A stretch of DNA of 64,000 bases from Piezodorus guildinii (Eukaryota > Arthropoda > Insecta > Hemiptera > Pentatomidae), in NCBI GenBank assembly GCA_023052935.1, contig CM041298.1:17591371-17655370 (forward strand). Direction: 5' to 3'. The notes under the pieces were generated by a model that had not been told where the DNA came from, made no database searches, and was given only the letters and a program-made list of their open reading frames with translations. A program made the position numbers and the translations under genes. This document shows positions 32,171 through 42,991 of the stretch, one piece after another. How positions within the stretch are numbered: position 1 is the stretch's first letter; the number at the start of each line of letters is the position of its first letter.

Positions 32171-33110
32171 TGAATTATATTGAGGGTGTATATACGCTAT
32201 ATCCCTTGACCATCATTTTGATTTTGATAATCCTGAAATCCTAGCCACCGTACCAAACTACAAAAAGCGACTCCTCTCCGAAGCTATATATATCCATATG
32301 GAAAAAGATCGAGTTCCCGTAAATCATAAAACTGACAAAGAGATAATTTCTCCCTCGTATGCTAACATCTTCCGTCTCCTTAAATTATAACTCTATCACT
32401 TTATTGTACAAATTGCTTGTGTAATGTATATTTTATTTATTTACTGTATATTTATCTTTTTGTTTACAACACCTCTGGTTCTTGTTTTTGTTATTTATTT
32501 ATTTGATTTTGTTTTTTATTATATACCTCATGATCTTTTAAATACCTCAGATTCTAGTGTTTATAATTTTCTGTTAAAAATGTTCAACCTTATTGTACAT
32601 ACGGATATATTATTTTGTTTTTTTCCATTATATAATTTTGTAAAACTTTTTAAAAACAAAGATAAGCTGTAGTATTTACACTTAGAGGGTAAAACCTTCA
32701 GGGTTTTTACACGAACCCCTCCCCATACTACCTATGTTTATGGTTTTCCTCAGTTTATGCTTGGACATGGCTCAGTAATGGTACGTTTATATATATATGT
32801 TTTTTTTTTTTTACTTTTATATTAAAGTCTAAAGTTCTGTAAAATTTGTTATGCTTATCATCATCAGATTATGTATCATATTATCATTATTTGTATCTAT
32901 AATATTTAAGTATGTTGGTATATTTTCTTTTTTATTTCAAATGTTATCATTGTCACTACATTCAGAAGAAAATTTTTATTATCATATTAATATGTATCTC
33001 TTTTGTTCTGATGTTTGTAGCCCTGATGATGGCTCACAAGCTTGAGCCGAAACGTTGGCAAAATTAAAAACTTTTCAAAAATGACTGATTCCTGACTATT
33101 TCACCTATAA
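32171..33110 (+). mobile_element. Penelope-like element 3' end (5'-truncated)
   Basis: A 940-bp insertion with a 12-bp TSD. It encodes the end of the PLE protein (32207-32390), then a ~630-bp AT-rich 3' UTR. The 3' UTR ends with GCCCTGATGATGGCTCACA, AGCTTGAGCCGAAACGTTGG and CAAAATTAAAAAC at 33021-33072. This copy links the hammerhead-like tail to Penelope coding sequence and so supports the assignment of all other tails in the window. Confidence 0.85.
32207..32390 (+). pseudogene. Penelope-like protein, extreme C-terminus after GIY-YIG
   Basis: Reads HFDFDNPEILATVPNYKKRL, then SEAIYIHMEKDRVPVNHKTD and a final FRLLKL before TAA at 32388-32390. It aligns by eye with DFDKTSILATVPNHDKRLIT and ECIYIQLEPLPVNQKTDKH of the minus-strand PLE at 46346-46965. 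In PLEs this tail follows the GIY-YIG endonuclease catalytic region. The nuclease core and reverse transcriptase are absent by 5' truncation. Confidence 0.8.
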
Positions 33111-33298
33111 TGATTATTTTAGATAAAAAAATAATAGATTGTTTAATAAAAACACATGTTTCTATTGGAATTCCATTTAATTAATTCTTTAATGGTTTCA
33201 CTCATTTTCTTTCACTCTTACTGTACTTGAAAATTCTTAATTCAATTTTAAAAGCGGAGGTGAGTGAAACTCGTGTGTAGCCTGCACCAGATTTTTTA

Positions 33299-33592
33299 TC
33301 AATTCTAACAAAATAAAATGGTTAATTTTTTGAATATGCAAATTAAAGGTACTTTATAAGACGAAATCTTAAAATTTCGACATTTAACATCGGCCCATTG
33401 AACTTAGGATGGAGTTTAATCAAAATGGTTAGAGAAGTAGGTGCAAAATGCATTGTATACAGTGGCTGTTCTAGATTGTTAATTTTGTTATGAAATTTCA
33501 GAGTTACAGAACGTTTCAGTGAAACACGGCTAGACTTAGGAGACCCAAAAACGAAATTTTTACGTTCGCAATACTTTCCCTCACTATATATT
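33299..33592 (+). repeat. R 3' half (plus)
   Basis: AAATTAAAGGTACTTTATAAG through GGTGCAAAATGCATTG to CAATACTTTCCCTCACTATA is the 3' half of R with internal deletions. It lies head-to-head with the previous minus copy. Confidence 0.65.
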
Positions 33593-33604
33593 CATAAGAT
33601 AAGA

Positions 33605-33725
33605 GATGTCAGCAGTTTAACCGCTCTTGGTTTCAGTACATATCGAGTCGAACTTTTTCCATACCAACAATCGTGCAAGGATGTGATCAAGCTTAGCCAC
33701 CAGGTTTTTACACTAATTTATCATA
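33605..33725 (-). mobile_element. SINE family 1, decayed fragment
   Basis: GCTCTTGGTTTCAGTACATAT and AACAATCGTGCAAGGATGTG with TTAGCCACCAGGTTTTTAC match the body of SINE family 1 (9337-9553, 38829-39142). Confidence 0.55.
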
Positions 33726-34388
33726 ATTGATTTTTTATTTCCCTACCTCAGCTGTATTTGAACTCGGAAAGAGAGAAGTCAAATACTTAATCCAATATGA
33801 TTAATTAATTAATATTAATAATACAAATAATATCAACAAATTTCACCTGATTATACTTTCACGACGTGAAGAGCGAAAGCAGGAAGAGGAGATAAGCCAA
33901 GGATTGTAACTAACACGATAGAAGATAGGACTATCACAGTTCTCAGTAGTTCTGACAGCCCTGATAGTGATAGGAGATAGTGAGGACTTCTGCTGACTGC
34001 ATCTTATGCTCTCGTAAGCAGATTAATATACCTAACTGCCTAAAGCTCGCTTTACACCATCTTAATACAATATATTATTTTTTTCAATATATTTTGCGCG
34101 CATAACACAACTCTCACATACTTCTATACTTGAAATAAATTTAGAGCGTTTAAATTTTGTAACAAAAGGAATTGTAAAAATTTTCAAAGCCCGTCTTTCT
34201 AGTTTCTATTGAAAATTGGAGGAATGATTAAAAAAAAAAAAATTAAATACAACAATAACTTCTCCAATACAGTTAAGACTTGATTTATAACCTTATCAAC
34301 TGGTCAAGCAATTTCAATTCGAAATTCCTACTACATATAACATTCGCTTTCCCAAATATACCTTTCACCTGTTTTGATTATATAGCTT
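33726..34388. other. Gene-free stretch
   Basis: AT-rich and unassigned; a run of A at about 34230-34242. The RTE fragment begins at about 34389. Confidence 0.35.
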
Positions 34389-35008
34389 TAGAATGTCATA
34401 GAAAAGGTGATGTGTACCGAGAAAGGCTTAAATATAGGTGACGAGATTCCGGTTTTGGGATATGCCGATGACTTGGTACTGCTAGGTGAAGACACGGAAA
34501 CCATACAACTAAATACAAGTGTGTTAATAGAAACCAGTAAAGAAATAGGACTCGAATCAAATACCGATAAGACGAAATACATGATTAGCAGCAGAAACGG
34601 TGGCGATCTTGGTGATATTGATGTATCAGGGCATACTTTTGAACACGAAGAGAAATTCAAGTATTTAGGTTCAATGATAACAAGAAAAAGGAATGTCCCT
34701 TCTACACTAGACAACTGGACCAAAAGGGAATACCTCACAATGTCGCGGTTGCATTAGGAAATGATGGAATAGAATTGACCAATTAATGTGCCTCCTTTCT
34801 GAAATGGACTTTTATAAGAGGATTTGAGGACTTACTTTATGTTTATTTATTTCTATTTATCTTTATTATTTTTTTTTTCCCTTGAATATTGTCTACTAAT
34901 ATAACTTGATATATGTTTATTTTTTACTAACGTTGTCGTATTTATTTTTTATTATAGATTATTCTTATTCTTATTATCTGTTTTAATCAATATTATTATT
35001 TAATATTG

Positions 35009-35049
<41 letters not shown>

Positions 35050-36050
35050 GTCTAAATTAATTTTCTAAAATGAGCGTATCCGGCACTATTTATGAGTGTA
35101 TTATTTGTAAATTATGTATTATCTGTATGTATGTATTCATGTATTATGGATGTATTACTTATTATGTATATGATTATTGTCTATTATGTATTATTATTTG
35201 TTCATAATGTATTCCTTCATTTTGTATTATTATTATTTGCTTTAGTGTATTATTATTTAGTGTACTATTATCATTTGTTATATTGGTTCATTATTTATTT
35301 TAATTAATATTATTATTTAATATTTCAACTAAAGCCATAATTGTCTGTTTTTAAAAAACGTGTATCTTATAGTGAGTTAGGTATTATATATCTAAGTGTA
35401 TCTTATACTGAGTGTATCTGGCACTGATGACCAAGATGTTTTGTGCCAATAAATAAAACAAAAACCAAAAACCCAACCAAGAAAAAATGAAATCCAGGAA
35501 AAAATAAAGTCCCGGTTAAAGATGGGAAATGCGTGTTATTATTCAGTTGCTAAATTACTTAGCTCGCGGCTTCCGGACTTAAAGGTTAGAATTTATAAAA
35601 CTATTATTCTTCCGACGGTTCTTTGCGGATGTGAAACGTGGCCGCTTACTTTGAAGGATGAACAATGGCTTAAGGTATTCGAAAATAAGGTACTGCGTAA
35701 AATATTTGGCCCGAAGAGAGATGAGGCCACTGGGGAGTTTAGAAGGTTGCACAACGCGGAATTGCGGAACTTGCATCCTGTGAATATAATTTAGCTGATT
35801 GCATCGCGGAGACTCAAATGGGCGAGTAAAGTTGTTGGGCTCGATGACAAGCGGATTCCGAGAAAGTTGGTATTTGCTGATCCGACTGGTAGGCGTCCGA
35901 AAGGTAGGCCGAAGCGGAGATGGGAGGATTGCGTTAAGGCTGATCTCGGGAGCTTGGGCTTGAATGGTGAACATTGGACGAGTCTGTGTAGGCGGAATTT
36001 GGTGGTATCGGCATCGAACCTTCGGGTTCGCTAAGCCTATTATTATTATT
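34389..36050 (+). mobile_element. RTE-like LINE copy interrupted by another retroposed sequence
   Basis: Part one (34389-34689) encodes VIEKVMCTEKGLNIGDEIPV, then GYADDLVLLGEDTETIQLNT (the YADD active site) and KTKYMISSRNGGDLGDIDVS. Part two (35482-36050) resumes at KNEIQEKIKSR-equivalent codons and continues MGNACYYSVAKLLSSRLPDL through CETWPLTLKDEQWLKVFENK to a TAG at 35793. It ends with GGGTTCGCTAAGCC and (ATT)n. The parts are split by 34690-35477, bordered by CAAGAAAAA at 34681-34689 and 35478-35486. The sequence is 5'-truncated within the reverse transcriptase and has lost PDLK-adjacent codons. Confidence 0.82.
34690..35477 (+). mobile_element. Unidentified retroposed insertion inside RTE
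   Basis: A 788-bp insertion with a 9-bp TSD-like CAAGAAAAA, ending GTGCCAATAAATAAAAC plus an A-rich tail. It starts GGAATGTCCCTTCTACACTA, which in one frame gives RNVPSTLDNWTKREYLTMSR before a stop. It includes a 38-base A run (about 35009-35045) and a (TATTATTTG)-like AT-rich half. It is probably the 3' end of a LINE I do not recognise. Confidence 0.55.
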
Positions 36051-36064
36051 ATTATATTATTATT

Positions 36065-36598
36065 ATTATCATTGAACCTAAATACTTGAATTTCTCTACG
36101 TGTTCAAAAGTATGCCCTGATACATTAATATCACAATATCCTCACCGTTTCGTTACTAATCATATATTTCGTCTTATCGGTATTTAATTCGAGACCTATT
36201 TGTTTGCCGGTTTTTATTAACACATTTGTATTTAGTTGTATGTAGTTGTTGAAGAGAGATGAGGCCACTGGGCCACTGGCCGAAGAGAGAAGGTTGCACA
36301 ACGCGGAATTGCGGAGTTTGTACCCTGTGAATATAATTGAATTGATAGCATCGCGGAGACTCAAATGGGCGCGTAAATTTGTTGGGCTCGGTGAGGAACG
36401 GATTCCCAAAACGTTGGTATTCGCTGAACCGACTGGTAGGCGTCCGAAAGGTAGGCCGAAGCGTCGATGGGAGTATTGCATTAAGGCCGATCTCGGGGGC
36501 TTGGGCTTGACCGGCGTACATTAGAAGAGTCTGTGCTGGCGAAGTTTGATGGTATCGGCATCGAACCTTCGGGTTCGGTAAGGCTATTATTATTATTT
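36065..36598 (+). mobile_element. RTE-like LINE copy with 5' inversion
   Basis: 36068-36244 is minus-strand RTE sequence (complement encodes TIQLNTNVLIKTGKQIGLEL, TDKTKYMIS). It is joined at 36245 to plus-strand sequence encoding KRDEATGPL, then RRLHNAELRSLYPVNIIELI and PTGRRPKGRPKRRWE, ending GGTTCGGTAAGGC and (ATT)n. About 240 bp between the two segments are deleted. Inversion of the 5' part with loss at the joint is the known result of twin priming in LINE integration. Confidence 0.85.
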
Positions 36599-36999
36599 CC
36601 CAAATAATGTTATGACTTTCGAAGTTATAAGTAGAGAATGCATTTTAATAACTTAATGTTACTTTATATATATATTAATAAGAAATATATTTTTTGTTAA
36701 TGACGTCTATACAAGTACCAATCAAAATAAATGGTGCAAGTTTGTATAAAGAAATGTATGATTTCGGGAGAATCATGAGGCCGATCCAGTACATATAGCG
36801 CCCATGTGTATTTTGTTTGTTCCGCTATCTGCACTGGTCGATTACACTGATTACGACATTTTACTACATTTTTACAAACACTTCCTTCGTAAATGCCTAA
36901 CAGTCTTGCTTCGAATTTCGCTCAACACTAGAAATGACTATTTTAAGTGAGTAGATCCCGAAATCGTCTTATTATCAGGAATATCTAAGGAGATTACGG
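36599..36999. other. Gene-free stretch
   Basis: AT-rich sequence without recognisable features. Confidence 0.35.
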
Positions 37000-37320
37000 A
37001 CAAGTGGGTTTGTGTGGGCTGGGGCTTTGGAATGAAAAGAGGTGTATCTATTACGGGCTATGTCTGCAATAAATAAGCTGCTAAGGTAATTATGGAGGAT
37101 TTTATTTCTAACAAAATAAGGAGCATTCAGGATTTTGCGAAGAATTTTAGAGAATACAGATCGAATGGATCACATGGTTTAGTAGAGCCCCGAAGCTCAA
37201 TTCCATACGTCCTAATATGTCTGATAATAGTAACGTAAATAAGGTTTTTGTAATATACTGGATTTGAAGGTTTGTAAAGTAAGGGTTGCAGCAATCGGTA
37301 TCTACAAGCAGGTTTAAATA
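37000..37320 (-). mobile_element. Jockey-like LINE fragment
   Basis: GACAAGTGGGTTTGTGTGGG, AAAATAAGGAGCATTCAGGA and TTTAGTAGAGCCCCGAAGCT match the minus-strand jockey C-terminal region. The frame 37372-37127 is broken by shifts. Confidence 0.65.
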
Positions 37321-38090
37321 TATATTTTAGAAAATATAAACACTTTCCATTAACTCGTTTATGCTTGGACATGGCTCAGTAATGCCCTGTTGATGGCTCA
37401 CAAGCTTGGGCCGAAACGTTGGCAAAATTAAAAACTTTTCAAAAAATGACTGATTCTTGACTATTCCTCCTATAATAACTTTCCATTAACATTAACAATA
37501 TCGCGTATTTGATAATATTTTTTCTAAAATCTTTAGGTATTCAACGGTATATTAAACATCTATATTACTATTCTTGTGTTCAAAAACACAAACATTGCAT
37601 AATAAAATATTTTTGCACTTTTCTGCTTTAGTTGCTTGCTACTTAGCCGATTAAGCCGTTATTTATCAATGCTTATAAGATGATGTGCCTATTTTTTTTT
37701 AAATCTACAAAATTAAAGCTACTTTAGAGGAAGAAAATTTAAAAAATCGCCATTTAAGCCCTGTTAGGCTATTTCAATCAAAATGGAACATAAATCATAC
37801 TAAAGCCAATTAATCCAAATTGTAGAGCCGTTCTTAAGAAAATCGCAAAAAAAGGTGCAAAATGCATAGTATAAAGTGGCTCTTCTGGTTAGCTGATTTT
37901 GATGAAAAAGTTGCTGTAACATCTCGGGCGTATAGTTGTCTTAAATATGAAATTTCAGTTTCGTACGGCTTTTAGTTTTTGCGATAGACTTATCCACACA
38001 CACACCACACACACACACCATCACCTGATGACCAGAACCCTAAAATGTGTATATCCGGTGAAAACTCGAATTCGAAAATTTTGTGTTTTT
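37321..38090 (+). repeat. R repeat (plus), truncated at both ends, with PLE insertion
   Basis: R body from about 37321 (AAAATATAAACACTTTCCATTAAC) continues after the PLE at 37478 through GACAGG-like TTAGGCTATTTCAATC, GGTGCAAAATGCATAG and a (CA)n tract near 38000, to AATTCGAAAATTTTG at 38085. Confidence 0.7.
37355..37477 (+). mobile_element. 123-bp PLE tail insertion with perfect TSD
   Basis: Flanked by the 13-bp duplication ACTTTCCATTAAC (37342-37354 and 37478-37490). It consists of TTTATGCTTGGACATGGCTC, then CCCTGTTGATGGCTCACAAG, CTTGGGCCGAAACGTTGGC and the family end. It is therefore a complete retrotransposition event of a very short product: a deleted PLE tail. Confidence 0.85.
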
Positions 38091-38779
38091 CGTCACTCTC
38101 AATTAATTACCTTTCAAGGCTTTGAAAGTTAGATTACACATTTTCATAAGGTTTACGATGCATATTACAGATCTATATCACTAGTTCCTGGTGTAGTATA
38201 TTTTCCTGCATTAGTTAACTATAAAACACTTTCGGATTTTTTATCTTGTTGATTGTAATAACGACATTTAGGCTCTATTAATAATATGTTTCAATGAGGA
38301 AAAAACCCATATGATATCAAAACCCATCCAATTAAAGATTGACATCAGCGGTCTAATCAATATCATTATGGTCCTCCTCGGTAATTCCCGGTAAATTGAT
38401 ATAAATGTATAAATTGGTATTTCGAGGAAGCAGATATAGAATTTATAAATTAATTAATTCATACAGCAAGTAAATATGCACAAATATAATTTAAACCTCC
38501 ATAAACAAATTTAAATTTAAATTACTTTAGAATTTAAAGTAACAATATTTAGTACAAGTGTCGTGGCCGCGACTAAAGTCACTGCTTCTTGTCACTAAAA
38601 AAGGTCTTAAAAACCCGTCTCTCTCACGAAAGATACGTTACATCATTTTTTGTAACTAGGTGCTCCAAGTTTGCCCTCTTTTATATAAGCCCGTGATACA
38701 CATTGAGATAACATGAAGGTGAATATTCGTGAGAGCGAGGTATTGTGAGAGTTCGAAAGATGAGGAAGGCGTTTAGTGT

Positions 38780-38783
<4 letters not shown>
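38091..38783. other. Gene-free stretch
   Basis: 38160-38440 has weak R-like blocks (GATATCAAAACCCATCCAA). 38690-38745 repeats sequence seen near 30730. No gene is seen. Confidence 0.35.

Positions 38784-38828
<45 letters not shown>
38784..38828. repeat. (AT)n microsatellite
   Basis: About 40 bp of alternating TA, directly abutting the A run of the SINE. Confidence 0.9.
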
Positions 38829-38832
<4 letters not shown>

Positions 38833-39142
38833 AAAAAAAAAAAAAAAAAAACCTGTATCACTACAACCCATGAAGGGTTTTGGGCTCGATACATATAGAT
38901 AATCGTACAGTTTCTAGGCCAACGGTCGTGCAATGAGGTGATTAGGCCTTAATCACGCTCAGCCGCCAGATTTTTTCCCCAATTTGGGTACCCACTTTAA
39001 AACGGCTGGAGGGTCTCCATACCCTAGGGTCGCCCCCTGGCTGAAATAACAGAATAAATAATATTCCGTCACAACTGGGATTCGAACCCAGGACCCGGAG
39101 CACAGTAGACTAGTGCTCTATCCACTAGACCACGCCGCTCCC
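38829..39142 (-). mobile_element. tRNA-derived SINE family 1, full length
   Basis: The complement begins GGGAGCGGCGTGGTCTAGTG with GATAGAGCAC (A box, about 39114-39133). The B box GGGTTCGAATCCCAG is at about 39075-39092. It continues through a ~220-bp body to GGGTTGTAGTGATACAGG and then a run of T. The head folds like tRNA in the T arm but the acceptor ends do not pair, so it is a SINE and not a tRNA gene. The tail in element orientation is poly(T), which is unusual. Confidence 0.85.
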
Positions 39143-39224
39143 TTATGTTATATATGTATATACATATTAAGAAAAAATAAGCAAAAAAGATTACTAAGTA
39201 TAAAATGAATACATAATATGAAAG

Positions 39225-39420
39225 ATAATGAAGTATAAAATCGGAACTATTTGGACATACGGACTCGAGCTTTGAGGTACTAAACCTTTTAATACCTCCC
39301 AGATTCAAAACTCACAATCTAAATTTTTTCGCAAAATCCCGAATGCCTCTTCTTAACTCACAAATCAACTCATTGACTTAAACATCCAATTTGTTCCAGA
39401 CCTAGCTAGTAATAGATATG
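39225..39420 (+). mobile_element. Jockey-like LINE fragment
   Basis: GAACTATTTGGACATACGGA, TACTAAACCTTTTAATACCT and CAACTCATTGACTTAAACAT encode decayed RTIWTYGLEL, STKPFNTS and INSLT-NIQFVPDLA. It is broken off where an R tail starts. Confidence 0.65.
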
Positions 39421-39423
39421 CCT

Positions 39424-40735
39424 CTTTTTACTTCCACTTACCATTATATGAAATATATAGTAAGGAAAAGTATTGTAATCGTTAAAATTTTCGAATTCCA
39501 GTTTTTACCGGAAATACACGTTTTAGGGTCTTTGAGTCCGAATGACCAAGTCCCGCTAAAAGGTCTAAGTGTGTGTATGTGTGTGTGGTACGTCAAGTGC
39601 GAAAATTAAAAGCCATACGAAACTTAAATTTCATATTTAAGACAACTATACGCCCGAGATGTTACAGCAACTTTTTCATCAAAATCAGCTAACCAGAAGA
39701 GCCACTTTATACCATGCATTTTGCACATTTTTACAGTTTTCTTAAAAACGGCTCTACAATTTGGATTAATTGGCTTTAATATGATGTATGTTTCATTCTG
39801 ATTGAAATAGCCTGACAGGACTTAAATGCCGATTTTTTAAATTTCCTTCCTCTAAAGTAGCTTTAATTTTGTAGATTTAAAAAAAAAATAGGCACATCAT
39901 CTTATTAGCATTGATAAATAACGGCCATTTATACCATGCATTTAGCACCTTTTTACGATTTTTCTCAAAAACAGCTCTTTGAGATTTTGATTAAACTTAC
40001 TATATCATTGTAAAATATAATGGGCTATAATATCATGTTGGTTTCATTCTGAATAAAAGAGTCTGACAGGGCTTAAATGCCGATATTTTAAAATTTCTTC
40101 CTTTAAAGTACATTTAATTCTGTAGATTTTATGAAATTAACCATATCATCTGATTAGCATCGCTGAAAAAAAAGATAAATAAACAAATTTAATAATCATG
40201 TAAATGAGAAAAGAGCAAAAATATTTTTGTATGCAATTTTTATGCTTTTGAACATCAAAACAGTAATATAGACGTATAATATACGTTGAAAAGCTAAAGA
40301 TTTTATAAAAGTTATTATCTTATACAAACAATTGTAAAAGTTGATGTGGGGTGATGAAAAGCCAATAAAACTAACGGATTATCATAGATAATAATATAAT
40401 ACATTATTTAATAAAACACGTTAAATCCGTAATAGGAAGCACGCCAGGAAGAGGTGCCGCTGGGCATCTTCTCTTTTATCATGCCTACCACGCCAGACTA
40501 TCATTGCTTCATCACATTCGCTGATTGTCAACATTCATTGACAGGTGTGAATAAAAAAATTTGAAGATAAAAAAAATTAATAATAATAAATTGTTTCTAT
40601 TCAAATGCAATGTAATTAATTTGTTGTTTATACAATTTATTTTTATCTCAAAGTGTATTTAAAATTCTTAAAAACTATCTTGATAAATGATTTTAACAAG
40701 TAAGTGAAAGTCGTGTGTTGCGCGCACCGGATTTT
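39424..40735 (-). repeat. Two R copies (minus) in series, second split
   Basis: Copy one runs from the tail (CCACTTACCATTATATGAAATA, 39430) to about 39928. A second, tail-less copy begins TTTATACCATGCATTTAGC at 39929 and runs to about 40427, then its head at 40590-40735 (complement of TCCGGTGCGCGCAACACACG). Between them, 40428-40590 is an insertion with GGAAGCACGCCAGGAAGAGG and an A-rich (AAT)n end. Confidence 0.65.
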
Positions 40736-41894
40736 TCCTACACGTTTACTTGTAGTATTTGTGTGATACAGTTTTAAATTACTATAAATAAATAAATGCA
40801 AAAAAAAAAAAAAAAAAAAAAAGTAGGATTTTCAATTAATGAAGTTTCCAATATACTGAAGTTCTTTTGTTCCCTTACTCGGTTTCCTTCGATTTTCTAA
40901 AAGAAAATTGTTTCGAGATAACGAAGTAATTCTGCGGGGTAAGGTAAAAGGAACTGAGCCGTAGAAGTTGGTTGTTGGCCTGGAGAAAAGTTTTTCCAGA
41001 AACATGTGCATGCATTACCGCGCTCGCTCCTGGAGTCTCCAGCGGGTATTTTAGTCACGAGGGAACCGCTCTTTCACAATAACTTGTACATTTTAGAGCC
41101 CTTCTAAAAACAGGTCTCATTCGGTCTCTTCCATAGTCGATTCCAAAATAAAAATAAACAGATTTCTAATAAATACTAATATTTTATTATTATAGTAAAG
41201 GTCCACAAGGGTTTGTCAGTAAATTCTATTTGCTCTTCAATAGAACAATCCGAAGAATATTTCGAGTAATTTATATATTAGATTAAATAAAGAAAAGTGA
41301 TGCTGCTTTATTTGTGCTACTACACTATCCTTATCGGTGCTTAATAGTCCGTGAGCCAGCAAACTCAAAATGCACACATTTTACCAACATTTTTAGTATG
41401 TTTTATGTTAAGCATCTATGATGGTAAAGCAAAACATATAAGTCTGCCAACTCAAAACGGGTGGATTACAAAATATCGGGCATTCAAAAAGGTACTAAAA
41501 AGACGAAATGCTAGGCGATAAAATGAATCAAACAAACGACGCTAGTCTGCCATTCATAGGAGTGTGAAAAACCGCGGCAGAAATGTAACAATCGTACATA
41601 CATTATGTTGGTTTCCTATTACTACTCACATTAAAGCTAATTTCAAGCCTCATAAAAAAGTTTATAAACATTATATTGTTAGGAACAGCCACTTCCATGA
41701 TATCAACCAAATTTATAACAAAAATAAGAAGTTTCTAGGTTTCGGTTTTTTATTTATTTTTTGTAACAACCATATCTCTATAGCTATTAGTCATACAGAC
41801 GTGTTCTACAACTCAAATTAAATGTGATTTAATTTTCTTTATTATTAGTTTATAACGATTATCTTTATAGGATTAGCTGTTGTCATGATAGTAA
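40736..41894. other. Gene-free stretch
   Basis: Poly(A) at 40800-40822 and AT-rich unassigned sequence. The 85-codon frame at 41564-41821 has no recognisable motif. Confidence 0.35.
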
Positions 41895-42195
41895 CTATAA
41901 TCATGTTGAGAGTAGTGCACAACTTCTCTCAATGGAGAGGATAACTCTGAGGAGAGTGACAGGCCAGTATACAGGACACTGTCAGCTTACCAGGCATCTC
42001 CATAATATGGGGTTGGTGGCCTCACCGCCTTTGCAAGAAGGAAGATGAAACTGCATATCATGTGGTATGCAGTTGTCCAGAGATTGCTTGGATACGGTTT
42101 TCCCATTTTGGCAGCGACCGCATTACAGATCCAAAGTTGTGTAAACTGATTAACCCATATAGCTTGGTCAGATTCACCAAAGCACTAGGCCTGTA
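41895..42195 (+). pseudogene. LINE fragment after RNase H (cysteine motif)
   Basis: LRRVTGQYTGHCQLTRHLHN and MGL are followed, after a one-base shift, by LCKKEDETAYHVVCSCPEIA and WIRFSHFGSDRITDPKL. It ends in RFTKALGL and a TAG at 42195. The TGHC...HLHNMGL...C...ETAYHVVCSCP pattern is the C-terminal region behind RNase H in jockey/R1-type LINEs. One Cys of the knuckle is lost (PHRLCKK). It has no visible 5' part. It is a different family from the 23385 fragment. Confidence 0.75.
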
Positions 42196-42295
42196 GATGG
42201 CAGACGTGTATTTTTTGCTCTACTACGATAGATGCTTTGCGTAAACATACTAAACATTTTGGTAAAATGGTTTGCATTTCTCGTGACTGGCTCAT

Positions 42296-42475
42296 AGACT
42301 GTACCGTTTTTTTATCAAATTTAACAAGATGACATGGCTATTTTTATAGGACTTTTTTTTTTAAATATCGGCATTTAACCTATTTCAATCAGGATGAACT
42401 CTACATGATATTAAAGCATATTAATCTTTACATCGATATAGCGAGTTAAATCAAAATCGTTCAAGCCTGTGGCGG
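42296..42475 (+). repeat. R fragment (plus)
   Basis: TTTAACAAGATGACATGGC through ATATCGGCATTTAACC to CATCGATATAGCGAGTTAAA is the central part of R. Confidence 0.65.
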
Positions 42476-42991
42476 ATGCTTCACACGCTCGCTCACAGAT
42501 AGCGCTAGCGGCGGCCAAATGGATTACCGGCCGAATATATGAAGACGTACAAATTAATAATATTGTATAATGTAACTCATTAACATTATAATTAACCATA
42601 TAATTAACCATTGTAAATATCTTAGTTTATGTAACTGATTGATAAGAATAAATAAACTTGTCAAGGTAATTAACATAGGGACTAGACGCTAGTCTGGTAG
42701 CATAGCTCTCACCGTCAATTATCGACATGATAACTAACATCCCCAAGAGCTGGCACAGCTCTTCAGATCACCTAACTGGTATCTCCCTAGGTCAGATTAA
42801 CTCTGCCTTTGTAACATAATGTGGTCTATCACTATTTTACATCCTTCATCTACCTTCTCTCCGCCTATCCTACACTACTGTCGTGCTACTACCAAGTAGG
42901 GTGAATTCTCTTCTTACCAACACTACTGTCGTGCTACTACCACGCAGGGTGTAACCCTTCCTAACCAGTTCCTCTGCTAATGTACAGTTAT
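42476..42991. other. Gene-free stretch
   Basis: 42880-42965 contains two imperfect copies of a block with CACTACTGTCGTGCTACTAC and CAGGGTG (about 45-bp period). The rest is unassigned. Confidence 0.4.

Larger units (their letters stand above)
31556..33298 (-). repeat. R repeat (minus), full length, split by a PLE insertion
   Basis: Tail hairpin CTTACTATATATAGTAAG at 31564-31581, body to 32170, and head portion 33123-33298 (complement of TCTGGTGCAGGC). The 12-bp duplication TGATTATTTTAG at 32159-32170 and 33111-33122 marks the PLE insertion. The CA tract is reduced (GTCTATGTGTGT). Confidence 0.85.

Noticed and set aside
33021..33060. A complete, self-cleaving hammerhead ribozyme
   Set aside because: The conserved core and stem II are present, but I could not find the complementary strand for helix III and the cleavage triplet by eye. 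Only hammerhead-like is claimed.
39069..39142. A tRNA gene on the minus strand (good A and B boxes)
   Set aside because: The acceptor-stem halves do not pair, and the sequence continues into a SINE body shared with 9337-9553. It is a SINE head.
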